This document shows positions 23,061 through 30,579 of a stretch of DNA of 53,652 bases, one piece after another (the stretch's first letter is position 1; every line of letters starts with the position of its first letter). The notes under the pieces were generated by a model that was not told where the DNA came from, ran no database searches, and saw nothing but the letters and a program-made list of their open reading frames with translations. The translations under genes and the position numbers were made by a program. The stretch is from Nitrosopumilaceae archaeon. GTDB lineage: Archaea > Thermoproteota > Nitrososphaeria > Nitrososphaerales > Nitrosopumilaceae. The stretch lies in NCBI GenBank assembly GCA_022823825.1, contig JAJEHG010000021.1:1-53652 (forward strand), read 5' to 3'.

Positions 23061-24086
23061 TCAAGACGTGGTGCATCCGCTGTAGTCTATGCCGGCCGCA
23101 AAGCAGTCGTGCCCCCTCGAGGCCAGGTTCGCGGCCGCGCCCGCCATGCCGTCCGGATCCGTAAACGCAATGGCGCAGCCCCCGCCGCCTGCGCCCGTGA
23201 TCTTGGATCCGTGAGTGAACCCGTCCATCTCGCCTATCATCTCGTCCAGCTTGGCGTTTGAGACGCCTATCCTGCTCAGGTACGACTGGTTGAGCGAGGC
23301 CCACCTGCCAAGCGCGGACGCCGTCCCAGCCGCGTCATCCGGCGGCGCCCCCGATACCAGCAGCTTGGTGACGTCTGAGACCAGCCCCGACTCCATCCGG
23401 CTCAGCTCCTCGAACTCTTCGGGGTGGCTGTCCCTGAACCCTGAGACCATCCCTACCACCGACTCCGTATTGTGCCTGATTCCAGAGTCGGACACGACGA
23501 GCCCGAACCCGGGGCCCCCACTCTGCCGCCTTATTGCGGCCCACCCTGACTTTCTGTCATATGTGATCATCCCGCCAAGGGCCGACGCGGCAGTGTCCGC
23601 CCCCGACGCGTTTGGAAACGCCGTCCTCTCGGCCTCTGCTGCCATGCGCATGACGGCGCCCTCGTTGTGCCCGGGGTGTCGCCCCAGGACCCTGAGGGCC
23701 GCGGCGGCTCCCGCGACGCAGCACGCCGAGGACGAGCCGAGGCCCGCGCCGGGCGGTATCTCGGACTCTACGTCGAGCGTGATTCCTTCACTACGTCCCG
23801 CCATCCTGCAGGCCTCCTTTGCTATGTGGTACAGGGGCCTCAGGACGGGGTCCACGTCCGCCGCGTCGCGGCTGAACGACTCGCACTCCAGCGTGCCCAT
23901 CTCGGAGGTTATCCGTATGCCGTCTGACTTTGCGGCCCCCACGTGGACGCGCCTGTCTATCGCGCACAGTATGGCGCTCGAGCCGTACACGACAAAGTGC
24001 TCGCCGAACAGTATGACCTTGCCGGGCGCGGACGCGACTATCCGCCCGTCGCCACCGTTTGCCCTGACGCCATCCTGCATGCCCAT
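23061..24086 (-). CDS. mvk: mevalonate kinase (GHMP family)
   Basis: 341 residues. GHMP motifs in order: SAPGKVILFGEHFVVYG, ESEIPPGAGLGSSSA (ATP loop), NASGADTAASALGGMI with the catalytic Asp, and THGSKITGAGGGGC near the C-terminus. It makes 5-phosphomevalonate from mevalonate. It is the first gene of the isoprenoid set, 183 bp beyond rps2, as in the classic archaeal rpo10-eno-rps2-mvk order. CAATAATAG lies 25 bp before ATG 24086 and suggests an extra internal promoter; ATG 24080 is an alternative. The spacer between rps2 and mvk contains a run of GCT/GTT triplets and no gene. Confidence 0.96.
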   Translation of the reverse strand: MGMQDGVRANGGDGRIVASAPGKVILFGEHFVVYGSSAILCAIDRRVHVGAAKSDGIRITSEMGTLECESFSRDAADVDPVLRPLYHIAKEACRMAGRSEGITLDVESEIPPGAGLGSSSACCVAGAAAALRVLGRHPGHNEGAVMRMAAEAERTAFPNASGADTAASALGGMITYDRKSGWAAIRRQSGGPGFGLVVSDSGIRHNTESVVGMVSGFRDSHPEEFEELSRMESGLVSDVTKLLVSGAPPDDAAGTASALGRWASLNQSYLSRIGVSNAKLDEMIGEMDGFTHGSKITGAGGGGCAIAFTDPDGMAGAAANLASRGHDCFAAGIDYSGCTTS

Positions 24087-24268
24087 GTCCTGCCGTGTCT
24101 TTTTGCGCTATTATTGATGTCGCTCTTCCTCATTTTCCTCCGATGTAGTCATGTCCGCAGCCTTGGCGCTATGGTTATGTTGCTACTATTGCTGCTGCTG
24201 TTGTTGTTGCTCCTAAACGATGGCTCGCCCGTAATCATGACGCGTGCGTTCGCGCCGACGCCGCGGGG

Positions 24269-24949
24269 CTACTCTATTTCTTCCTCGTTTGCCTTTGTCT
24301 CAAAGTCGTCTATCTCAAAGCCCACCGGATCGTTCTCGCCGATCTCGCCGCGCTCTATCATGATCTGGCGCACAAGCAGCCAGTATATGGTGGCCAGCGC
24401 CTTGCGCCCCCTGTTGTTTGCGGGTATTATCAGGTCTAGATCCGACGTGATGTTGTCGGTGTTTGCAATCCCGATGACGGGGATTCCGGCGTTCTTGGCC
24501 TCCGTTACGGCCTGCTCGTCCATCTGGGGGTCCGAGACGAGCACGAGCTTGGGCTCGATATAGTACGGCAGCGACGGGTTTGTCAGCGTGCCCGGCATGA
24601 ACCTTCCGGTCAGCATCTTTGAGTTGAGCCTGCCGCAGAACTTTTCGATGGGCGTCGTGGCGTACTGCCTTGCAGAGCACACTATGAGGTTCTCTGCCCC
24701 GATCCTGTTGATGAACTTGGCCGCCGTCTTTACCCTCTCAAACGTCATGTCCAGGTCAAGCATGTAGAGGCCGTCGGTGCTGGCCTTTGTGATGAACTGC
24801 CTCATGAACTTTGTCTTTACCTGCGTCCCGACCCTGATTCCGGTTACGAGTATCTTTTTCTGTATGTCGGTGGTCTCCGGGGGCTGCTGCGGTGACGATG
24901 GTTCTGCCTCCGGGGGCTGCTGCTGTTGCTGGCTACTCATGGATTTCAC
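24269..24949 (-). CDS. rps2: ribosomal protein uS2
   Basis: 226 residues. The archaeal uS2 core is clear (LVTGIRVGTQVKTKFMRQFI, GRFMPGTLTNPSLPYYIEP, VLVSDPQMDEQAVTEA, GIANTDNITSDLDLIIPANNRGRKAL). It is a component of the small subunit. The N-terminal extension is a Gln/Pro-rich tract with two copies of a QQPPE-like motif encoded by repeated triplets, not part of the conserved fold. The start is GTG 24949 overlapping the eno stop by 3-4 bp, or ATG 24940. The C-terminus is acidic (NEEEIE). It is co-transcribed with rpo10 and eno. Confidence 0.97.
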   Translation of the reverse strand: MKSMSSQQQQQPPEAEPSSPQQPPETTDIQKKILVTGIRVGTQVKTKFMRQFITKASTDGLYMLDLDMTFERVKTAAKFINRIGAENLIVCSARQYATTPIEKFCGRLNSKMLTGRFMPGTLTNPSLPYYIEPKLVLVSDPQMDEQAVTEAKNAGIPVIGIANTDNITSDLDLIIPANNRGRKALATIYWLLVRQIMIERGEIGENDPVGFEIDDFETKANEEEIE

Positions 24950-26256
24950 AACTCTGCCATGCCTTGTATTAAATCATGCTCCGTGCCGTCGCCGTCGCCG
25001 CCGTCCCGTGACTCTGCAATCCTGAGCAGCTCGTTGAGCTTTGCCACCCTCTCGCCGCCTACCACCCCGACCTTGAGCATCTTTGATCCCGTCGCTATCC
25101 CTATGTGCGAGATGTGCGACTCGGTGGACTCCCCGGAGCGGTGGGACGTCACTAGGCCGATGCCGTTTCTGGCGCCCGCGGCGGCAAACTCGAGCGCGTC
25201 ATATAGCCCGCCCGCTTGGTTGACCTTTAGTATGGCCGCGTTGCAGGATCCGCCGCGCGCCGCCCTCTCAAGTATGGCCGCGTTCGTAACGGTGAGGTCG
25301 TCGCCCGTGACCAGCACGTCTGGAAAGCGCGCCCTTATCTGCGCCATGTCCTCAAACGCCTCCTCATGTACGGCGTCCTCCGCGTATATCAGCTTGAACC
25401 TGGATATCAAGTCCGACGCAAACTCGATCTGCTCCCCCGCGTCGTTCTCAAAGCCGGCCCTGTCGTACACGTACCTTGACCTTGACGCGTCCCACTGGGT
25501 GGACGATGCAAAGTCGACGCCAAGCGAGACCTCCCTGCCGAGCGTAAACCCGAGGTTCTCGCATGCCCTGGCGGCGGCCTGCAGCGCCTTTTCGTTGTCG
25601 AGTCTGGGGGCCCATCCGCCCTCGTCGCCCTTTCCGCCCGAAAAGCCGGGGTCCGACTCCTGCAGGATCCGGCGCAGCTCCGAGTGCACCTCGAGGTTTG
25701 TCCGTATGGCGTCCTGTACGGTGTCCGAGCCCGTGGCGCAGATCAGTATCTCCTGTATGTCCGGCGTCCCGGGCCCCGCGTGCGCCCCCCCGCCCAGTAT
25801 GTTTCCAAGCGGGAACGGGAATCTGTACCGCCTTGCAGGTGGCGCCGACGGCAAGGCGGACGCCAGCGGCTCCTGCTCCCCCAGAAACCTGTAGAGCGGC
25901 TTGCCGGCCGACTTGGCCGCGGACTCGGCTGCCGCTATGCTCAGCGCAAAGGCAAGGCTGCCGCCCATCTTGGGGTACCCCGGTTCGGGGTCGATCTCCC
26001 TGATTACCTTGTTCATGGCACCCACGTCCCCGGGGTCCGCGCCAGTTATCCTGCCGGCGTTGTCGCTGAGCACCTGGAGGCTCGCGGCCACGCCGCCCTC
26101 CGGAAAGCTTGCCGTCTCGTGTATCCCGACGCTTGCGCCGGAGGGGGCCGCGGCCCTGCCCGTGTGTGTGCCGTCAGTAGTGATGTCGACCTCTATGGTG
26201 GGACTGCCCCTGCTGTTGTATACGAGACGGCCCCTCACCGCCGTTATGGCAGGCAT
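24946..26256 (-). CDS. eno: enolase
   Basis: 436 residues from ATG 26256, which overlaps the rpo10 stop as TAATG. It catalyses 2-phosphoglycerate to PEP. Landmarks: RLVYNSRGSPTIEVDI, PSGASVGIHE (mobile loop), GNILGGGAHAGPGTPDIQE, GDEGGWAPRL, YAEDAVHEEAFEDM, VTGDDLTVTN, LKVNQAGGLYDALE and the C-terminal SHRSGESTESHISHIGIATGS. Catalytic Lys (LKVNQ) and metal ligands Asp/Glu/Asp are intact. The usual T.G or S.GG loop is partly varied and a Pro/Ala-rich insert (LASALPSAPPAR) is present. Position within the RNA polymerase/ribosomal block is the conserved archaeal arrangement. Confidence 0.97.
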   Translation of the reverse strand: MPAITAVRGRLVYNSRGSPTIEVDITTDGTHTGRAAAPSGASVGIHETASFPEGGVAASLQVLSDNAGRITGADPGDVGAMNKVIREIDPEPGYPKMGGSLAFALSIAAAESAAKSAGKPLYRFLGEQEPLASALPSAPPARRYRFPFPLGNILGGGAHAGPGTPDIQEILICATGSDTVQDAIRTNLEVHSELRRILQESDPGFSGGKGDEGGWAPRLDNEKALQAAARACENLGFTLGREVSLGVDFASSTQWDASRSRYVYDRAGFENDAGEQIEFASDLISRFKLIYAEDAVHEEAFEDMAQIRARFPDVLVTGDDLTVTNAAILERAARGGSCNAAILKVNQAGGLYDALEFAAAGARNGIGLVTSHRSGESTESHISHIGIATGSKMLKVGVVGGERVAKLNELLRIAESRDGGDGDGTEHDLIQGMAEL

Positions 26257-26498
26257 TACTCCATCTCTGTCTGGATCTCTGTCTTCCGCCTGTGCATGGC
26301 CTCGTAGAACGGAATTATCTGCTGGATTGTCTCCACGGTGGTTAGTAGCATCCTCCTGCAACAGTACCTCTCAATGCCGAGCTCGTCTAGTATCTTGTCG
26401 GGACTTCCTCCTACCGACTGCTGGCTCTTTTCCTGATATTCGTCAAACTTGTCTGATATCAGGTTCCCGCACGTAAAACACCTGACGGGAACAAGCAT
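26256..26498 (-). CDS. rpo10: RNA polymerase subunit Rpo10 (N)
   Basis: 80 residues from ATG 26498; the frame extends six codons further, but MLVPVRCFTCG is the universal start and the TATA lies at the right distance for it. The zinc-binding set is CFTCG plus the YCCRRM pair. The subunit helps anchor Rpo3/Rpo11 to the large subunits. It heads the transcription unit with eno and rps2, which overlap successively by 1-4 bp. The C-terminal 15 residues (HRRKTEIQTEME) exceed the usual length of about 70. Confidence 0.96.
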   Translation of the reverse strand: MLVPVRCFTCGNLISDKFDEYQEKSQQSVGGSPDKILDELGIERYCCRRMLLTTVETIQQIIPFYEAMHRRKTEIQTEME

Positions 26499-26518
26499 AC
26501 GGCCGAGACCGACCAAGG

Positions 26519-26527
26519 ATTATAAAA
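26519..26527. promoter_or_regulatory. shared TATA element for rpo10 (minus) and tRNA-Leu (plus)
   Basis: The near-symmetrical ATTATAAAAACC block is centred about 25 bp from the rpo10 start codon on one side and about 26 bp from the tRNA-Leu 5' end on the other. No other A/T-rich element exists in the 50-bp gap, so it probably serves both directions. Confidence 0.6.
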
Positions 26528-26548
26528 ACCATGCAAGGGCCTTTCCTT

Positions 26549-26636
26549 GCGGGCGTTGCCCAGCCTGGCCAAAGGCGCTAGCTTGAGGGGCTAGTCTCTC
26601 AGGAGTTCGTGGGTTCAAATCCCATCGCCCGCACCA
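26549..26636 (+). tRNA. trnL: tRNA-Leu (anticodon GAG)
   Basis: Class II tRNA with long variable arm. Acceptor GCGGGCG/CGCCCGC, anticodon stem CTAGC/GCTAG with loop TTGAGGG (GAG), variable arm around TCTCTCAGGAG, and T arm GTGGG-TTCAAAT-CCCAT. A73 at 26633 is followed by an encoded CCA (26634-26636). No intron is seen. Confidence 0.96.
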
Positions 26637-26740
26637 CATCATCCTGCATATAGGCTGCCGCCGCGTCCGCGCCCGGCACACACAGTATTCGCGCGTGCAA
26701 AAATATACGATTCATAAGCCGTTTTGCGCAATCCGGTGCA

Positions 26741-27478
26741 ATGCGTGAATGGATGTTTGAGATACGGTCGCGTCCGTTCGTACTGCTTGCCGTCCTGCTT
26801 GCGGCGGTCTCGCTTGCGGTGTACGGCGGGGCGACCGCGCCGCTTGACGAGGCGGTGCAGTCCGCTCTGTATCACGCTGTGGGCGACCCCGCACTCGACG
26901 GAGTAATGCAGTACGTCACGGAGGCCGGCGACGTGTTCAACATGATGGTCTTTGCGATTGTGATACTGCTGATTCCGCGCACGAGGCGCATCGGGATCAC
27001 CATAATGATACTGATCGTGATCTCCACCCTGCTTGCGGGGTACGTAAAGTGCGGGGTGGACAGGAACGGCCCCGAGTACGAGTTTGAGGGCGTCCCGTTC
27101 CCGGTCAGCATAAGCAGGGACACCTTTGCGCTGTTCTGCGAGGGGAGCATTGCCGCGTCGTATCCCGCGGGGCACGCGGCGCGGGCAATGGCGCTTGCCG
27201 CCGTCCTGGGGTATGCCCTGTCCGGCCGCTTCCCGCGCGGGGCGTACCTGATACTGCTGTATCCCGCGCTGATGTCTGTAAGCCGCGTCTATGTCATGCA
27301 GCACTACCTGATGGACGTAGTGGGCGGCGTTATAATGGGCGCCATGCTTGCCGGCGTGCTGATGCACAAGACAAAGCTGTACCGCATGTTTGAGGGGAAA
27401 AGGAGCGGCGGCGCGGACAGCCGCGGCGGTTCTGATGTCGCCCCTAGTGGCCCTGCGCGCGGGGATCGGCCCGCCTAG
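26741..27478 (+). CDS. PAP2-superfamily membrane phosphatase
   Basis: 245 residues with about six transmembrane helices. Phosphatase motif 2 is YPAGHAARA (catalytic His) and motif 3 SRVYVMQHYLMD, an exact SR-x5-H-x3-D. Motif 1 reads KCGVDRNGP, that is K-x6-G-P where the family has K-x6-R-P, so a phosphate-binding Arg is lost, although the internal Arg may substitute. Known relatives dephosphorylate lipid phosphates or polyprenyl diphosphates on the outer face. The C-terminal 35 residues are a hydrophilic Gly/Ser/Arg tail. AAATATACG lies about 35 bp upstream of ATG 26741. A role in recycling polyprenyl carriers would fit but is inference. Confidence 0.87.
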   Translation: MREWMFEIRSRPFVLLAVLLAAVSLAVYGGATAPLDEAVQSALYHAVGDPALDGVMQYVTEAGDVFNMMVFAIVILLIPRTRRIGITIMILIVISTLLAGYVKCGVDRNGPEYEFEGVPFPVSISRDTFALFCEGSIAASYPAGHAARAMALAAVLGYALSGRFPRGAYLILLYPALMSVSRVYVMQHYLMDVVGGVIMGAMLAGVLMHKTKLYRMFEGKRSGGADSRGGSDVAPSGPARGDRPA

Positions 27479-27493
27479 GTTCGGGGCCGCGCG

Positions 27494-27814
27494 CTAGTCC
27501 CCGAATCCCAGATCCTCAAGCGCCTTGCTGCCTATCAGAACTATGGCGTAGTGGCCTTCGTCGTGGTGGTACGTCCAGTATTTGATGTCGCGCGTCTCGT
27601 TTATCTGCCGCAGCCCGTGCGTCACGGCGGTCGTCACGGCATAGCCTATCCTCTTTGCCAGCTTGGAGTTGGCCTTTGGCATCAACACCCTGAAGCCCCC
27701 CTTTCTGCCCTTGAATCCGAGGCGCACCATGTCCTCTGCCGCCTCCGCGGCGCCCCCCTCGTCCTTTACGTCGTACGTCTTGGACACGGGCACGTCCCTC
27801 GGGTGGAACTCCAT
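27494..27814 (-). CDS. hypothetical protein
   Basis: 106 residues from ATG 27814, chosen because CTTATTATAG lies 20-29 bp upstream; the frame opens earlier without support. Mixed alpha/beta and basic in the middle (FKGRKGGFRVLMPKANSKLAKRIGYAVTT is the most conserved-looking part). A C-terminal WTYHHDEGHYAIVLIG segment is rich in aromatic residues and His. No known domain is recognised. The His/Asp/Glu cluster could bind a metal but no motif is matched. It converges on the PAP2 gene, 15 bp apart. Confidence 0.7.
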   Translation of the reverse strand: MEFHPRDVPVSKTYDVKDEGGAAEAAEDMVRLGFKGRKGGFRVLMPKANSKLAKRIGYAVTTAVTHGLRQINETRDIKYWTYHHDEGHYAIVLIGSKALEDLGFGD

Positions 27815-27884
27815 GGGGCGCGTTGCAGTCCGCGCTATAATAAGAAGAGTCCGCGGCCCCCAAGCGGCATCTCTTCGCGCGGCA

Positions 27885-28763
27885 CTATGCTCCGATCTCG
27901 TGCGCCATGGTCTCAAACGCGCCCCGGACTGTGTGCACCTCTGATATGACGTTGTGCGTCACGCCCGCCTTTCTGAGCTCGTCTGCCGTAAACGGGCCGA
28001 TTGCAACCACGGCCGTGCGGGCCAGCCTCTCCGTAAGTTCGTCCGCGCCAAAGTCCTTTGACATTATCTCCGTGAACCCCCTCACGGATGACGCGCTCGT
28101 AAACACGATTCCGTCTATCATGCCCCCTGCAAATTCGGCCCTGAACCCGTTCCACGCGGTAGTGTCGGAGAACGCGCACACGTCGTACAGGTGCAGCTCC
28201 ACCACGTCAAGCCCAATTTTTTCGAGCAGCTCCCTTAGGAATGGCGTGGATGCGCCGCTCCGCGGCACTATGGCCTTGCGGCCTACCGCGTTCAGTCTTG
28301 TGAACAGCTCGCCCACCCCGACTGACGAGTACGTCTTTGGGGGCATCTCGTTGACCCTTATCCCCTCCGACTCGAGCGAGTCGCGCGTCTTCGGGCCCAC
28401 CGCGACAACTGTCATGTTTGCGACTGCGAGCCTGAGCCTCTCGTATGCGGATCCGGGCCGTGAGGCGGATCCGTCGCCTTTGTCCAGCCTGCGCGCGGTA
28501 TCGAAGAGCAGCCTAACCGCCTTTGAGCTCATGAATACGGCATATTCCGGCGACTCTGCTGCCGCGGCGTCAAGGAACTCGTTTACTATCTTGTCGCCCC
28601 TGCTGACAAGCTGTATGGTGGGCAGGGCGTGCGCCCTGATGCCCCTGCCGCGGGACATCTCCAGAAACTCGGCCACGTCATCCGGCGAGCGGGTTATCGC
28701 AATAGTCTTTTGCTGCGACGACGACTGCGCGCTGTCGGCCGCAGGCTGGCCGTCCCGGCTCAT
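27885..28763 (-). CDS. hemD: uroporphyrinogen-III synthase
   Basis: 292 residues. The bilobal HemD fold shows as weakly conserved repeats: AITRSPDDVAEFLEM at the start, YAVFMSSKAVRLLF, VAVGPKTRDSLESEGI, AIVPRSGASTPFLRELL, VELHLYDV, IVFTSASSVRGF and VVAIGPFTADELRKAGV. It closes and rearranges hydroxymethylbilane to uroporphyrinogen III. ATG 28763 overlaps the cobA stop by ATGA. It is the last gene of hemL-hemC-cobA-hemD. Sequence similarity among HemD proteins is low, but the pattern and operon context together make this secure. Confidence 0.92.
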   Translation of the reverse strand: MSRDGQPAADSAQSSSQQKTIAITRSPDDVAEFLEMSRGRGIRAHALPTIQLVSRGDKIVNEFLDAAAAESPEYAVFMSSKAVRLLFDTARRLDKGDGSASRPGSAYERLRLAVANMTVVAVGPKTRDSLESEGIRVNEMPPKTYSSVGVGELFTRLNAVGRKAIVPRSGASTPFLRELLEKIGLDVVELHLYDVCAFSDTTAWNGFRAEFAGGMIDGIVFTSASSVRGFTEIMSKDFGADELTERLARTAVVAIGPFTADELRKAGVTHNVISEVHTVRGAFETMAHEIGA

Positions 28764-29530
28764 CAGTCCTCCCTCCACCCTATCTGGCCTGCGAGCCCGA
28801 CTACGCTTCCTATGATTATGTTGGCCGGCGGCCTGACCCCCGCCCTCTTTACTCTTGATGGTATGTTGGAGAGGCTGCCTGTTATGGTCCTGTGCTTTGG
28901 CGTGGTGCCGTCCTGTATCACCGCCACGGGCGTCTTTGGATCCATTCCGCCTGCGACCAGCTCGTCGCATATGGCGCCGATTCTTGAGAGCCCCATCATC
29001 ACCACTATGGTGTCGACTGACTTTGCAAGGCGCCTCCACTTTACGGCCTCCCTCTTCTTCTCCGGATCCTCGTGGCCCGTGACAAATACCACGGACGACG
29101 AGTGCTTTCTGTGCGTGAGCGGTATACCAGAGTACGTGGCCGATCCGATGCCCGACGTGACGCCGGGCACTATCTCGTACCTTATGCCGTTGCGCCTGAG
29201 GAACTCTGCCTCCTCGCCGCCCCTCCCGAACATTACCGGGTCGCCGCCCTTCAGCCGGACTATGCGCCTCTTCCTCCTGGCATGCCTCAGCATCGCCTCG
29301 TTCGTGTCGTTCTGGTGGGTTGTCGGGTCGCCGACTGCGCGGCCCACGTATTCCTTCTCCGCGGACTTTGGCGCCATGTTCAGGATCTTTCTGCTTACAA
29401 GCCTGTCGTACAGTACGACGTCGGCCTTTTGCAGCAGCTCGACTGCGCGTACGGTTATCAGCTTGGGGTCGCCGGGGCCCGCCCCCACCAGGTAGACGGT
29501 GCCCGTGTTTCCGCTCTTCTTTGCTCTCAC
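28763..29530 (-). CDS. cobA: uroporphyrinogen-III C-methyltransferase (SUMT)
   Basis: 255 residues from GTG 29530, which overlaps the hemC stop as GTGA; ATG 29563 within hemC is the alternative. Signatures: VYLVGAGPGDPKLITVRAVELL, ADVVLYDRLV, RLKGGDPVMFGRGGEEAE, YEIVPGVTSGIGSATYSGIPLTHR and VVMMGLSRI. It adds two methyls from SAM at C2 and C7 to make precorrin-2, the branch point to sirohaem, haem d1/alternative haem and cobalamin. Placement between hemC and hemD fits a tetrapyrrole operon feeding cobalamin, which thaumarchaea are known to make. Confidence 0.95.
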   Translation of the reverse strand: MRAKKSGNTGTVYLVGAGPGDPKLITVRAVELLQKADVVLYDRLVSRKILNMAPKSAEKEYVGRAVGDPTTHQNDTNEAMLRHARRKRRIVRLKGGDPVMFGRGGEEAEFLRRNGIRYEIVPGVTSGIGSATYSGIPLTHRKHSSSVVFVTGHEDPEKKREAVKWRRLAKSVDTIVVMMGLSRIGAICDELVAGGMDPKTPVAVIQDGTTPKHRTITGSLSNIPSRVKRAGVRPPANIIIGSVVGLAGQIGWRED

Positions 29531-30579
29531 CCTCGGTTCCACTCTGCTAGCCCCTCCCTCCATTTTAACCCAAGTCTGGAGACGCCCTTTTCCATCATCT
29601 CCATGCCGGCCCGCCTTCCGGCGTCTGCAGCGGCGGCAGGGTCCTGCCCCCTCCCCGTCACGTCCACGGTAATGGAGTCCCTGCCGTCGATGGAAAACGC
29701 GTCGGCCCTGATTGCAATGCCGTCCCCGGTGTGGCGGGCCAGGGCGCCTACCGGGAACCTGCACCCCGAGCCCACCGCGTCTGACAGGGCCCGCTCCGCG
29801 TCGGCTTCGGCCCTGGAGCCTGCGTGCTCTATTTCCCGGAGCATCGCCGCGGTGTCCGCGTCCCCCGCCCTCGATATGACTGCAAGGGCGCCCTGCCCCG
29901 GCGAGGGCAGAAAGCCGTCTAGTGGCAGTACGGAGTACCTTGCGTCAAGGTTCAGCCTCGCAACTCCCGCGTATGCCAGGACGACCCCGTCCACTGCAGC
30001 GGCCGCCCTGCCGTTGCCGCCGCCGTTGCCATTGTTGTTACTGCTACTGCCGCCCCCACGTATCTTTCCTATTCGCGTCTCCACGTTTCCCCGGATGGGC
30101 TTGACCACCACGTCTGGGCGCGCCCTTGAGATCTGGACTGCCCGCCTCAGGCTGCTTGTCCCTATGACGGCGCCCGGGCGCATCTCCTCGAGGGTGCTGC
30201 CGTCTGCCGTTATCAGCACGTCCTCCGGCCTCTCGCGCTCCGGGACGCACGCCAGCTCAAGCCCGTCGGGAAGCTCGGACGGCACGTCCTTCATGCTGTG
30301 CACCGCAAAGTCCGCCCTGCCGTCTGCGACTGCCCTGTCCACCTCCTTTTCGAATATGCCCTTCTGGTCTATGGCAAAGAGGGGGCGCGCATCCGTGTCG
30401 CCCCTCGTGGTTATGGTGGTTATCTCATATGACGTGCCGGGGTTAGTTTTTTCAAGCCGCTCTACCACCGCGCCCGCCTGGGCAAGCGAGAGGCGGCTGC
30501 CGCGCGCGGCTACCACATATTTTGTCTTTCCTGTCGTCGCCGACCCACCTGCGCCCTCGTCCGCGTCAGTCTTTTCCAT
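29527..30579 (-). CDS. hemC: porphobilinogen deaminase (hydroxymethylbilane synthase)
   Basis: 350 residues. Motifs: ARGSRLSLAQAGAVVE, GDTDARPLFAIDQKGIFEKE, ADFAVHSMKDVPSELP, IGTSSLRRAVQ, RGNVETRIGKI, DGFLPSPGQGALAV, and the cofactor-attachment Cys in VGSGCRFPVGALA. It joins four porphobilinogens on a dipyrromethane cofactor. Between RIGKI and DGVVLAYAG an added Gly/Ser/Asn tract (GGGSSSNNNGNGGGNG, nt about 29999-30060) replaces a short loop; its AAC/GGC/AGC triplets resemble simple repeats elsewhere in the window. ATG 30579 overlaps the hemL end by 14 bp. Confidence 0.96.
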   Translation of the reverse strand: MEKTDADEGAGGSATTGKTKYVVAARGSRLSLAQAGAVVERLEKTNPGTSYEITTITTRGDTDARPLFAIDQKGIFEKEVDRAVADGRADFAVHSMKDVPSELPDGLELACVPERERPEDVLITADGSTLEEMRPGAVIGTSSLRRAVQISRARPDVVVKPIRGNVETRIGKIRGGGSSSNNNGNGGGNGRAAAAVDGVVLAYAGVARLNLDARYSVLPLDGFLPSPGQGALAVISRAGDADTAAMLREIEHAGSRAEADAERALSDAVGSGCRFPVGALARHTGDGIAIRADAFSIDGRDSITVDVTGRGQDPAAAADAGRRAGMEMMEKGVSRLGLKWREGLAEWNRG

